From: Rhodospirillales bacterium
GTDB taxonomy: Bacteria; Pseudomonadota; Alphaproteobacteria; UBA828
Direction: 5' to 3'
NCBI GenBank assembly: GCA_028818565.1
Contig: JAPPNV010000086.1
Location: 1-37,095, forward strand
Length of the DNA stretch: 37,095 nt
This document shows positions 12,409-20,352 of the stretch, one piece after another; the first letter of the stretch is position 1, and the number at the start of each line of letters is the position of its first letter. A program made the translations under genes and the position numbers. The notes beneath the pieces were generated by a model. That model was not told the DNA's origin and ran no database searches. It was given only the letters and a program-made list of their open reading frames with translations.

Positions 12409-13263
12409 TCAACCGGCGGCGCGGCGCCAGTGCCGGGCAAGCGCTTCGGCCGCCTCGGCCCGCGCCTCGACCGTCGCCGCCGGGTCCAGCGCCCGGCGTA
12501 GCCGCACCACGTCGCCCACGACGACCAGGCAGGGCGCTTCGATGCCCCCACGCTCGGCCGCCGCCGCCGCCTCGGCCAGCGGGGCCTCGACCACGCGCTC
12601 GGCCCCTGTGGTGGCGTGGCTGATGAGCGCCACCGGCGTTTCGCCCGGGAGGCCGCTCCGGGTCAGCCGCGCGGCGATGGCGTCGAGCTGGCGGAGCGCC
12701 ATGTAGAAGATCAGCACCGGCGCGCCTTGCGCGATGGCCTGCCAGTCCAGCGCGTCCGGCACGCCGCCTCCGGCATCGTGGCCGGTGAGCAGCGTCACCG
12801 CCGAGTTCGTGGTGCGATGGGTCATCGGAATGCCGGCCGCCGCCAGGCCGCCGGCGGCTGCGGTGACGCCCGGCACCAGGCGAAAGGGAATGCGGGCCGC
12901 GGCAAGCGCCAGCGCCTCCTCCCCGCCCCGGCCGAAGACGAAGGGATCGCCGCCCTTGAGGCGCAGAACGCGCTGCCCCTGCCGGGCGAGGCGTATCAGC
13001 CGGCCGCAGATGTCCGGCTGGCGTGCGGACGGCTTGCCGCCGCGCTTGCCGGCGTATTCGAGCGCGGCCCCGGGCCGGGCCAGCGCCAGAATCTCGGGCG
13101 AGACCAGGGCGTCGTAAACGACGCAATCGGCCTCGGCCAACGCGTTCGCGGCGTGGAGCGTGAGCAGGCCCGGATCGCCGGGGCCCGCGCCGACGAGCCA
13201 GACGGAGCCCGGCTCGATCGCGGGTAGCGCGGGCCTGCGCGGGCGGGGGGAGGGGTCGTCCAT
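12409..13263 (-). CDS. cobA: Uroporphyrinogen-III C-methyltransferase (SUMT)
   Basis: This enzyme adds two SAM-derived methyl groups (C2 and C7) to uroporphyrinogen III to give precorrin-2, the branch point to corrins and siroheme. Motifs are VGAGPGDPGLLT (about 24-35), VVYDALVSPEIL, YAGKRGGKPSARQPDI, RLKGGDPFVFGRGGEEA and GIPMTHR. The 284-residue length fits a stand-alone SUMT without the CysG N-terminal domain, and the C-terminus is slightly extended. The ATG start faces cbiD divergently across 69 bp, which must hold both promoters. The SCO-like gene follows 91 bp downstream. Confidence 0.95.
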   Translation of the reverse strand: MDDPSPRPRRPALPAIEPGSVWLVGAGPGDPGLLTLHAANALAEADCVVYDALVSPEILALARPGAALEYAGKRGGKPSARQPDICGRLIRLARQGQRVLRLKGGDPFVFGRGGEEALALAAARIPFRLVPGVTAAAGGLAAAGIPMTHRTTNSAVTLLTGHDAGGGVPDALDWQAIAQGAPVLIFYMALRQLDAIAARLTRSGLPGETPVALISHATTGAERVVEAPLAEAAAAAERGGIEAPCLVVVGDVVRLRRALDPAATVEARAEAAEALARHWRRAAG

Positions 13264-13332
13264 TGCCGCACTCTACACCGGTCGGCGGACCAAACTACAC
13301 GGGTAGACCGCCCACGCGGTATAACCGGCACA

Positions 13333-14433
13333 ATGACGGCACGATCGGGCAGAGCCGGCGAGCTTCGGCGGGGCTGGACCACCGGCGCCTGCGCCGCGGC
13401 GGCGACCCGCGCGGCCTACACGGCGCTGGTCACCGGGCGCTTCCCCGACCCGGTTTCGGTGACGCTGCCGGGCGGCCAGGAGCCCTCCTTCCCGCTGGTG
13501 GTGGCTGAGTCCGGCCCGCACCACGGGCATGCCGGCGTGCGCAAGGATGCGGGCGACGACCCGGACGTGACCCACGGCGCGCTGGTCGAATCCTGGGTGA
13601 GGCCCGCGCCCGCAGGTGCCGGCATCGTCTTCCGAGCGGGCGAGGGGGTCGGCATCGTGACCAAGCCCGGCCTCAGCCTCGCGGTGGGCGAGCCCGCGAT
13701 CAACCCGGCGCCCCGCAAGATGATCGCGGCGATGCTGGGCGACCTCGCGCCCGCGCTGGGCGGGCCGGCCGATGTCTCCGTCACCATTGCCATTCCGGAC
13801 GGGCGCCGGCTTGCGCGCCAGACGATGAACGGCCGCCTCGGCATCGTCGGCGGCCTCTCGGTGCTGGGCACGTCCGGCATCGTCAAGCCCTACTCCTGCG
13901 CCGCGTGGATCGCCTCGATCCGGCAAGGGATCGACGTGGCCGCCGCCGCCGGCGCCCCCCACCTCGCGGCCGCGACGGGCCGGGTCTCGGAGCAGGCGGC
14001 GCAGGCGCTCTACGGTCTCGACGAAGCCGCGCTGATCGATATGGGCGATTTCGTGGGCGCGACGCTGAAGCTGATCCGGCGCAAGCCGGTGCCGCGGCTC
14101 ACCATCGCCGGCGGCTTCGGCAAGATCAGCAAGCTCGCCGACGGCCACATGGACCTGCACTCGCAGCGCAGCAGCGTGGACCGCGCGGGCCTTGCCCGCC
14201 GCCTCGCTGCTCTCGGTGCATCGGAGGCGACGCTTACGCAAGCCGAGGCCGCCGGCTCGGCCGGCGCAATTCTGCAGATCGCGATCGAGGTCGGCCTTCC
14301 GCTCGCCAATACCATCGCCGCCGAGGCCCGCGCCGTGGCCGAGGCCGCGCTCGGCGGCGCCCGGCCTCTGCCCCGCATGGATGTGCTCATCGTCGACCGC
14401 ACGGGCTGCATCGTTGGCCGCGCGGGCTCCTGA
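13333..14433 (+). CDS. cbiD: Cobalt-precorrin-5B C(1)-methyltransferase
   Basis: CbiD methylates C1 after loss of the two-carbon fragment in the early-cobalt pathway, and in some aerobic gene sets it stands in for CobF. Hallmarks are RRGWTTGACAAAATRAA at the N-terminus, GVRKDAGDDPDVTHG, GEGVGIVTKPGL, INPAPRKM and the GGFGKISKLADGHMDLHS segment. The 366-residue length is typical. No cobF is seen in the window, so CbiD is the probable C1 methyltransferase here. The ATG at 13333 lies very close to a TATAAC (13320-13325), but a matching -35 is not obvious. cobK overlaps its 3' end. Confidence 0.94.
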   Translation: MTARSGRAGELRRGWTTGACAAAATRAAYTALVTGRFPDPVSVTLPGGQEPSFPLVVAESGPHHGHAGVRKDAGDDPDVTHGALVESWVRPAPAGAGIVFRAGEGVGIVTKPGLSLAVGEPAINPAPRKMIAAMLGDLAPALGGPADVSVTIAIPDGRRLARQTMNGRLGIVGGLSVLGTSGIVKPYSCAAWIASIRQGIDVAAAAGAPHLAAATGRVSEQAAQALYGLDEAALIDMGDFVGATLKLIRRKPVPRLTIAGGFGKISKLADGHMDLHSQRSSVDRAGLARRLAALGASEATLTQAEAAGSAGAILQIAIEVGLPLANTIAAEARAVAEAALGGARPLPRMDVLIVDRTGCIVGRAGS

Positions 14434-15184
14434 GCGGCTGCTGATTTTGGGCGGCACGGCCGAGGGCCGTGCCCTCGCTGCGGCGGCAGCGGCGCGCTTT
14501 GGCCCCTCCCTCACAGTGATTTCGGCGCTGGCGGGCCGCACCCGCGCGCCAATCTTACCCGCCGGCGAAGTCCGGATCGGCGGCTTCGGCGGGGCCGACG
14601 GCCTGGCCGCGTATCTCAAGGAGGAGCGGATCGACCTGCTCATCGACGCCACCCACCCCTACGCCACGCGCATCTCGGCGCAGGCGGGCGAGGCGGCGGC
14701 GCAGGCGGGGACGGAACGCCTGGTGCTGGTGCGACCGCCCTGGCAACCCGTGCCGGGCGACCGCTGGATCGATTCCGCCACCGTGGAGGAGGCGGTCGGG
14801 GCGATTCCGGCGGAGGCGGAGCGCGTGTTCCTGACCGTGGGCGTCCGCTCGCTCGCGCCCTTCGCCGCCCGCCCCGACCTCTGGTACCTGGTGCGGCTGG
14901 TGGACGAGCCGGCGGCGCCGATCCCGCTCGTCCGCCACCGGCTGATCTGCGCCCGCGGGCCGTTCGCGGAGGAAGATGAGCGCGCGCTGCTGGAGGCCCA
15001 CGGCATCGACTGCCTGGTCACCCGTGCGAGCGGCGGCGATGCGACGGCGGCCAAGCTCGCTGCGGCGCGGGCGCTCGGCCTGCCCGTGGTGATGGTGTGC
15101 CGCCCGCCGCCGCCGCGCGGCCCCAGTGCGCCCTCGGTCGAGGATGCGCTGACCTGGATCGCAGAGCGCCTCGGAGAGACGTAA
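14414..15184 (+). CDS. cobK: Precorrin-6A (or cobalt-precorrin-6A) reductase
   Basis: CobK/CbiJ reduces precorrin-6A to 6B with NADPH. The nucleotide-binding N-terminus LLILGGTAEGRALA, GRVRIGGFGGADGL-like region, DATHPYATRISAQA and LTVGVRSLAPFAARPDLWYLVRLV are diagnostic. The track ORF starts far upstream inside cbiD. No ATG lies just before LLILGG. I suggest TTG 14414 (256 residues, 20-bp overlap with cbiD); ATG 14381 (267 residues) is the alternative. Neither has a clear ribosome-binding site, so coupling to cbiD translation is likely. Its stop ends at 15184, directly abutting the cobM stop at 15185. Whether it acts on the cobalt-free or cobalt-loaded substrate cannot be read from sequence. 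Confidence 0.9.
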   Translation: MAARAPERLLILGGTAEGRALAAAAAARFGPSLTVISALAGRTRAPILPAGEVRIGGFGGADGLAAYLKEERIDLLIDATHPYATRISAQAGEAAAQAGTERLVLVRPPWQPVPGDRWIDSATVEEAVGAIPAEAERVFLTVGVRSLAPFAARPDLWYLVRLVDEPAAPIPLVRHRLICARGPFAEEDERALLEAHGIDCLVTRASGGDATAAKLAAARALGLPVVMVCRPPPPRGPSAPSVEDALTWIAERLGET

Positions 15185-15949
15185 TCAGGCCTTCTTGCGC
15201 GGGCGCAGGACGTGGTGATGGGCGGGGTCGTAGAGTTGGCTTTCGTCGAATTCGGGCGCGTCCAGGGCTTGGCCGACCAGGATCAGCGCCGTCCGCGTGA
15301 GGCCGAGGGCCTTCACCTTGTCCCGGATGGTGCCGAGGGTGCCTCGCACGATACGCTCGTCGGGCCAGCTCACGCGGTAGGCGACAATGGTGGGGCACCC
15401 CGCGCCGCGATGGGGGATCAGCGCCCGGGTCACGTTCGCGAGATTGTTGATGGAGAGGTGGATGGCCAGCGTCCCGCCGCCTGCGGCGAGCTGCTCCAAC
15501 CGCTCGTCGTCGGGCATGGAGGACGCACGCACGGCGGTCCGCGTCAGAATCACGGTCTGGGCGATGCCGGGGAGCGTGAGCTCCTGCTTCAGCGCCGCCG
15601 CAGCCGCCGCGTAAGCCGGCACGCCGGGGGTCACGTCGTAAGGAATGCCGAGGCGGTCGAGGCGGCGCATCTGCTCGGCGATGGCTCCGTAAAGGGAGGG
15701 GTCGCCGGAATGGAGCCGCGCGACCTCGTGGCCCTCGGCCGCCGCCTGCTGCATCTCGGCGATGATCGCGTCGAGGTCGAGCGGTGCGGTGTCGACGATG
15801 CGCGCACCCGCCGGCGCCTCGTCCAGGATCATGGGCGGCACCAGGGAGCCCGCGTAGAGCACCACCTGGCAGCGGCGCAGCAGGGTGAGCCCGCGTACCG
15901 TGATCAGATCAGGCGCACCGGGGCCCGCGCCGATGAAGTGGACCGTCAC
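15185..15949 (-). CDS. cobM: Precorrin-4 C(11)-methyltransferase
   Basis: CobM/CbiF methylates C11 of (cobalt-)precorrin-4. Motifs are VHFIGAGPGAPDLITVRG at the N-terminus, VVLYAGSLVP, RLHSGDPSLYGAIAEQ, DVTPGVPAYAAAAA, LTRTAVRASSMPDDE and CPTIVAYRVSWPDERIVRGTL. The tail has a His cluster (YDPAHHHVLRPRKKA). The track ORF is over-extended. The GTG at 15949 overlaps the cobJ stop by 4 bp (GTGA) and gives the expected 254 residues. It is the last gene of the cbiX-cobH-cobL-cobI-cobJ-cobM unit and abuts cobK tail to tail with no spacer. Confidence 0.95.
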   Translation of the reverse strand: MTVHFIGAGPGAPDLITVRGLTLLRRCQVVLYAGSLVPPMILDEAPAGARIVDTAPLDLDAIIAEMQQAAAEGHEVARLHSGDPSLYGAIAEQMRRLDRLGIPYDVTPGVPAYAAAAAALKQELTLPGIAQTVILTRTAVRASSMPDDERLEQLAAGGGTLAIHLSINNLANVTRALIPHRGAGCPTIVAYRVSWPDERIVRGTLGTIRDKVKALGLTRTALILVGQALDAPEFDESQLYDPAHHHVLRPRKKA

Positions 15950-17802
15950 GCGCGCTCCGCCGCGCGCGACGCCGATGCTTGGTCTGCCGCCGCCCCGCCC
16001 GCCCGGTAGCCGCGAGGGGTGTAGAGCCACGCCCGTCCGCCGCGGTCCAGACGCCGGGTCTGGCTGCTGCCGACGACGATGACGGTGAGCATGTCGACCG
16101 CGCCGGTATCGAGGGCGTCCAGGGTGGTGAGCGCGACGCTCTCGCCCTCGCGTCCGAGATTGCGGGCGAGGACCACGGGGCAGTCGGGCGGCCGGTGGGC
16201 GGCGAGAATCTCCCGTGCTTGCGTTAGCTGGATGCGCCGCCGCCCCGACGCCGGGTTGTAGAGCGCCACCACGAAGTCCGCCTCGGCGGCGGCCCGGAGC
16301 CTCTGCGCGATCGTGGACCAGGGCGTCAGCAGGTCGGAGAGCGAGATGGCGCAGAAATCGTGGCCGATGGGTGCGCCGGCGCGCGCGGCGGCGGCCTGGA
16401 GCGCGCTGATGCCGGGCTCCACCGCTAGCTCGATGCCACGCCATCGTTGCTCGACGTCCGGCGCGTCCAGCAGCTCGAAGAGGAGCGAGGCCATGCCGTA
16501 GACCCCGGCATCGCCCGAGGAGACCAAGGCGACGCGGCGGCCTTCTGCGGCGAGCGCGAGGGCGACGCGGCAGCGCTCCTCCTCCGCGCCGATGGGGAAG
16601 TCGTGGCGTGCGCAGCCCGGCGGCAGCGGTTCCAGCAGGTCGAGGTAGCGGCCGTAGCCCACGAGTTCGGTGGCGCCAGCGATGGCGGCGTCGGCCCCCG
16701 GGGTCCGCCACGCCCGCGCGCCGGGGCCGATGCCCACCACCGTGACCCGCCCGCGCCCCCGCCCGCAGCGCTCGGGCTCGATGATCGCGGGTGCTCGGGC
16801 GACGGCACAGGTGCCCCGCGCGCTCTTGGTCTTGGGCTGGACCAGCGTGCCGTCCGCGCCGGCGCAGGCCAATGCGGCCGCCTCCGCCACGCCGTGGCAG
16901 CCGACGGCGCGGAACACCACGTCAGACGGCGCCGTGAGCCTCGGGGTCTCGCGCTCCAGGGTCGGCGCGTCGAAGAGGCGGAGCGGTACGCTCAGCCAGT
17001 CCGCGACGGCGCTCACTGCCGGCTCGTCCGCCTTCAGGTCGAGGGAGGCGACGCAGGCGACGGCTTCGGGCGCGAGCCCGCCCGAGGCCAACGTGCGCTC
17101 GGCCAGTTGGATCAGCTCGTCGGGCGCGCAGCCGCGCTCGCAGCCCAGGCCGAGAGCCAGGACCGCGGGATGCAGCGTGACGTCGGCCGCATCGTCACCC
17201 GGCCCTGTGCGCCGGTCGGTGATGCGGAGGGTGAGGCGGCCCGTGTCCGCGAACGGGGCTCCGTCGGCGGTGAGCCAGTCAGGTGACGCGGCCTCGCTCA
17301 TGAGGCGCACTGGCTCGCCTGCAAGCAGCGCGGCGGTGACCGCCTTCACCCGCGCACCTTCGCCGAGGCGCCAGCCCGTCGGCGGCGCGTCGAGGGCGAA
17401 GCCCAGGGCCGTGTCGCCCGCCGTGGTGATCGCAGCATGGGCGCCGAGGGCATCGGCAATGGCGCGGGCGAGCCGATTGGCACCGTGGTGGCCGCCCAGC
17501 AGGGGCACGACGCTCTGCCCGTCGTCCGAGACCGCGAGCACGGGCGGCTCGGCGCCCTTGTCCGCGAGATGGGGGCCGAGCAGGCGGATGAGGATGCCGG
17601 CGGCGCAAATGCCGACGATGGGCGTGCCGGCGCGGAACAGGGCGGTGAGATGGGGCGCAAGACGCTCGTACGCGACATCAGTATGTTCTGGGAGCGACAC
17701 GGGGCCGTGGATCGTCGCGCCCGGCAGAGCGGCCACGATGCGGCGCGCGAGCACCACCTGGCGCGCATCCAGGATCACCACGGCTGGCGGGCTCAGCGCC
17801 AT
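15946..17802 (-). CDS. cobJ: CbiG-CobJ fusion: cobalt-precorrin-5A hydrolase domain plus precorrin-3B C(17)-methyltransferase
   Basis: Two enzymes are joined in 618 residues. The first 340 or so read as CbiG: the N-domain has GICAAGILIRLLGPHLADKG and LLGGHHGANRLARAIADALGA, and the C-domain (CobE-like) has LALGLGCERGCAPDEL and ASLDLKADEPAVSAVADWL. From about residue 352 the CobJ/CbiH methyltransferase begins: VTVVGIGPGARAW, VGYGRYLDLL, VSSGDAGVYGMASLL, EPGISALQAAAARAGAPIGHDFCAISLSDLLTPW and VVALYNPASGRR. CobJ contracts the ring and methylates C17, while CbiG opens the lactone in the early-cobalt route. The ATG at 17802 overlaps the cobI stop by 10 bp. The methyltransferase half could work as CobJ or CbiH depending on whether cobalt is already present. 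Confidence 0.93.
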   Translation of the reverse strand: MALSPPAVVILDARQVVLARRIVAALPGATIHGPVSLPEHTDVAYERLAPHLTALFRAGTPIVGICAAGILIRLLGPHLADKGAEPPVLAVSDDGQSVVPLLGGHHGANRLARAIADALGAHAAITTAGDTALGFALDAPPTGWRLGEGARVKAVTAALLAGEPVRLMSEAASPDWLTADGAPFADTGRLTLRITDRRTGPGDDAADVTLHPAVLALGLGCERGCAPDELIQLAERTLASGGLAPEAVACVASLDLKADEPAVSAVADWLSVPLRLFDAPTLERETPRLTAPSDVVFRAVGCHGVAEAAALACAGADGTLVQPKTKSARGTCAVARAPAIIEPERCGRGRGRVTVVGIGPGARAWRTPGADAAIAGATELVGYGRYLDLLEPLPPGCARHDFPIGAEEERCRVALALAAEGRRVALVSSGDAGVYGMASLLFELLDAPDVEQRWRGIELAVEPGISALQAAAARAGAPIGHDFCAISLSDLLTPWSTIAQRLRAAAEADFVVALYNPASGRRRIQLTQAREILAAHRPPDCPVVLARNLGREGESVALTTLDALDTGAVDMLTVIVVGSSQTRRLDRGGRAWLYTPRGYRAGGAAADQASASRAAERA

Positions 17803-18494
17803 GCCGCGCCCCGCTTGTGGACGATGATCATGGAGAAGTAGGGCGCGGGCGGCTCGACCTCCGCCAACGGCATGATCCGCTGCGCGGCCATGGAGGCGCG
17901 CTCGACGTAGTGCGCGCGCTGAAGCAGGCCGAGACCGTCGAGCACGCGGCGCACCTTCTCCAGGTGGCGGCCGACCTTGACGATGGCCGCCGCATCGCAG
18001 TTGGCGAGCTGGGCGGTGAGCCGCTGGTCGTCGAGGGGCGCCGGGATCACAGTGAGCACATCGTTGCGGGCCGCGAGCGGCAGGCCGAGGGCTGCGGCGC
18101 AGGCCATCGGCGAGGAGACGCCGGGGATCACCTCCACTCTGTGGCGCTGGGCCAGGCGCTCGAAGAGGTAGAGGAACGAGCCGTAGACGAAGGGGTCGCC
18201 CTCGCAGAGCACCGCCACGTCGCAGCCCGCATCGAGCCGCGCGCCGAGCGTCGCCGCCGCCTCGTCATAGACCTCCGCTGCCGGGAAGCGGCTGGGCTCG
18301 AGCGGCATGCGGATGGCGATCTCCTCCTGCCCGCCGGGGAGGTGTGGTGCTGCGATGCTGCGGGCGAGGCTCTCGCCCTCGGGCGGTGCGGGGTAAGCGA
18401 CCACCTGCGCGCTGCGGAGGGCCTTGAGCGCCTTCAGCGTGATCAGGTCGGGATCGCCGGGACCGACGCCGATGCCGCTGAGCAGGCCGCTCAT
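17793..18494 (-). CDS. cobI: Precorrin-2 C(20)-methyltransferase
   Basis: CobI/CbiL methylates C20 of (cobalt-)precorrin-2 to give precorrin-3A. Motifs are GIGVGPGDPDLITLKALKAL at the N-terminus, VAYPAPPEGESLARSI, VAVLCEGDPFVYGSFLYLFERL, EVIPGVSSPMACAAALGLPLA and AAIVKVGRHLEKVR. The track frame is over-extended into cobL. ATG 18494 overlaps the cobL stop by 4 bp and yields the normal 233 residues. It lies between cobL and the cbiG-cobJ fusion with overlaps on both sides, so it is translationally coupled. Confidence 0.95.
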   Translation of the reverse strand: MSGLLSGIGVGPGDPDLITLKALKALRSAQVVAYPAPPEGESLARSIAAPHLPGGQEEIAIRMPLEPSRFPAAEVYDEAAATLGARLDAGCDVAVLCEGDPFVYGSFLYLFERLAQRHRVEVIPGVSSPMACAAALGLPLAARNDVLTVIPAPLDDQRLTAQLANCDAAAIVKVGRHLEKVRRVLDGLGLLQRAHYVERASMAAQRIMPLAEVEPPAPYFSMIIVHKRGAAWR

Positions 18495-19699
18495 GGCGGC
18501 TTGACCAGCGTGAGTTGCGTCACCGGCATCAGCGGGCGCCAGGCGAGGTGCTTGCCCACCGGCCTCGCGCGCGAGACCGCGAGGCGTGTCATCAAGCCCT
18601 CGTGGCGCGCGCACCAATCCGCGAGGACCGCCTCGCCGGCCACGGTGACGGCGTTCGCCACCAGCGTGCCGCCGGGCGCGAGCCTCGACCAGCAAGTCTC
18701 GATCAGGCCGCCGACCGTGAGCCCGCCGCCGATGAAGACCGCATTGGGCACGGGCAGCGGCTCCAGCACCTCGGGCGCCGCGCCCTCCCGGACCTCGAGG
18801 CGCGGCACGCCGAGGGCCGCGGCGTTGCGGGCGATGCGGGCGCAGCGCTCCGGGTCGCGCTCCACCGCGACCGCTTCGGTGGTGCGCTCGCTCAGGAGCC
18901 ACTCGATCGCCACCGAGCCCGCGCCCGCGCCCACGTCCCAGAGCAGTGCGCCGGGCCTGGGGTCGAGCGCGCTCAACGTCTGCACCCGGATCTCGCGCTT
19001 GGTGAGCTGGCCGTCGTTCTCGAACGCGCGGTCCGGCAGGCCGGGCGCGCCGCGAAAGCGCTTCAGCTTGCCTTCGGCCCGGCATTCCACGGCGATGGTG
19101 TTGAAGTCCGGCACCTGCGTCTCGCCCCAGCGGTCGGCGCGTTCGGTGACGCGGGTCTCGTCGGGCCCACCCATGTGGGCGAGGACGGTGAGTGTGCTGG
19201 GGCCGTAGCCGACGGCGGTCAGCTGCGCCGCGACCTGCGCCGGCGTCGCTCCGTCGTGGGAGAGCACCAGCAGCCGCTGCCCCGGTGCGAGGTGGGCGCG
19301 GATGGTCTCCAGCGGTCGGCCGTGCAGGGTCACGCCCACGGTCTCGTCGGCGCTCCAGCCGAGGCGGGCGCGTGCGAGGCTGAAGGCCGACGGCGCCGGG
19401 ATCGTCACGATCTCCTCGTCGGGGAAGGCGCGACGGAGCGTCGTGCCGATGCCGAAGCAGAAAGGATCGCCGGTGGCGAGCACGACGACCCGCTGACCGC
19501 TCACGGCGCGGATATCGTCCATGGTGTCCGACAGCGGGCGCCGCCAGGTGAGGCGGCGGGCCGTGCCGTCCGGGATCATGGCGAGATGTCGTTCGCCGCC
19601 GATCAGCACCTCCGCCCCGTCGATCAGTGCGCGGGCGGTGGGCGCAAGCGCATCCGCCCCCTCCTCGCCGAGGCCGATGACGGTGAGCCAGCCGCTCAT
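18491..19699 (-). CDS. cobL: Precorrin-6Y C(5,15)-methyltransferase (decarboxylating), CbiE-CbiT fusion
   Basis: CobL methylates C5 and C15 and removes the C12 acetate carboxyl of precorrin-6B. The N-terminal CbiE domain (about 1-205) has LTVIGLGEEGADAL, VLIGGERHL and VVVLATGDPFCFGIGTTL. The C-terminal CbiT domain (about 215-402) has the SAM-binding motif LLWDVGAGAGSVAIEW and FIGGGLTVGGLIE. The 402-residue length equals the usual fused form. ATG 19699 overlaps the cobH stop by 4 bp. Both halves appear intact. Confidence 0.95.
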   Translation of the reverse strand: MSGWLTVIGLGEEGADALAPTARALIDGAEVLIGGERHLAMIPDGTARRLTWRRPLSDTMDDIRAVSGQRVVVLATGDPFCFGIGTTLRRAFPDEEIVTIPAPSAFSLARARLGWSADETVGVTLHGRPLETIRAHLAPGQRLLVLSHDGATPAQVAAQLTAVGYGPSTLTVLAHMGGPDETRVTERADRWGETQVPDFNTIAVECRAEGKLKRFRGAPGLPDRAFENDGQLTKREIRVQTLSALDPRPGALLWDVGAGAGSVAIEWLLSERTTEAVAVERDPERCARIARNAAALGVPRLEVREGAAPEVLEPLPVPNAVFIGGGLTVGGLIETCWSRLAPGGTLVANAVTVAGEAVLADWCARHEGLMTRLAVSRARPVGKHLAWRPLMPVTQLTLVKPP

Positions 19700-20352
19700 G
19701 GGCCGCCCTCGGCCTCGGGCGGCGCCGCGAGCGCATTCACCGCCGCCGCCGCGACCGCACTGCCGCCCCGCCGGCCCAGCAGGGTGAGGAAGGGCACGCC
19801 GTGGTCCGTGCCCGCGAGCGCGGCCTTGGACTCGCTCGCGCCGACGAAGCCGGGGGGAGTCGCGATGATTGCAGCCGGTGGAGGGGCGCCCTCGGCCAGC
19901 AGCTCCAGCAGACGAAAGAGCGCGGTGGGCGCATTGCCTATCACGCAGAGCGCGCCCGCAAGCTGCGGCTGCCAGAGTTCGACCGCCGCCGCGGAGCGCG
20001 TGGTCTGGGCGGACGCGGCGCGCTCGGCGAGGCCAGGCGCGCCAAGCGTGCAGATCACCTCGTTGCCCGCTGCGAGCCTCTGGCGCGAGATGCCGGACGC
20101 CACCATCCGGCAGTCCGCGAGGATGGGGGCGCCAACGGCGAGCGCACCCCGCGCCTTGTCCGCGACATCGGACGAAAAGGCGAGGTCCGCCACCAGATCG
20201 GTCATGCCGGACGCGTGCACCATGCGGTAGGCGACGTCCACCAGGTCCGCCGGCAGGCCGGCGACATCGGTTTCCCGCCGGATGATGGCGAAGGAGCGGC
20301 GCGTGATCCCGTCCGGGTCGCGCAGATAGTCAGCCGTGGCTGTGGCCGCCAT
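19696..20352 (-). CDS. cobH: Precorrin-8X methylmutase
   Basis: CobH/CbiC moves the C11 methyl to C12, turning precorrin-8X into hydrogenobyrinic acid. Typical segments are DYLRDPDGITRRSFAIIRRE, RMVHASGMTDLVADLAFS with the catalytic His, GAPILADCRMVASGISR, NAPTALFRLLELLAEG and TPPGFVGASESKAAL. The track ORF (264 residues) has a Thr-rich head that is just the other frame of the CbiX His-rich tail. ATG 20352 gives 218 residues, the normal length, with the gene starting 23 bp inside the end of cbiX. No clear ribosome-binding site is seen, so coupling to cbiX is likely. Confidence 0.94.
   Translation of the reverse strand: MAATATADYLRDPDGITRRSFAIIRRETDVAGLPADLVDVAYRMVHASGMTDLVADLAFSSDVADKARGALAVGAPILADCRMVASGISRQRLAAGNEVICTLGAPGLAERAASAQTTRSAAAVELWQPQLAGALCVIGNAPTALFRLLELLAEGAPPPAAIIATPPGFVGASESKAALAGTDHGVPFLTLLGRRGGSAVAAAAVNALAAPPEAEGGP

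Noticed and set aside
13297-13325. Leaderless promoter for cbiD (TATAAC at 13320)
   Set aside because: No acceptable -35 hexamer at the proper distance; the -10 match alone is weak evidence.
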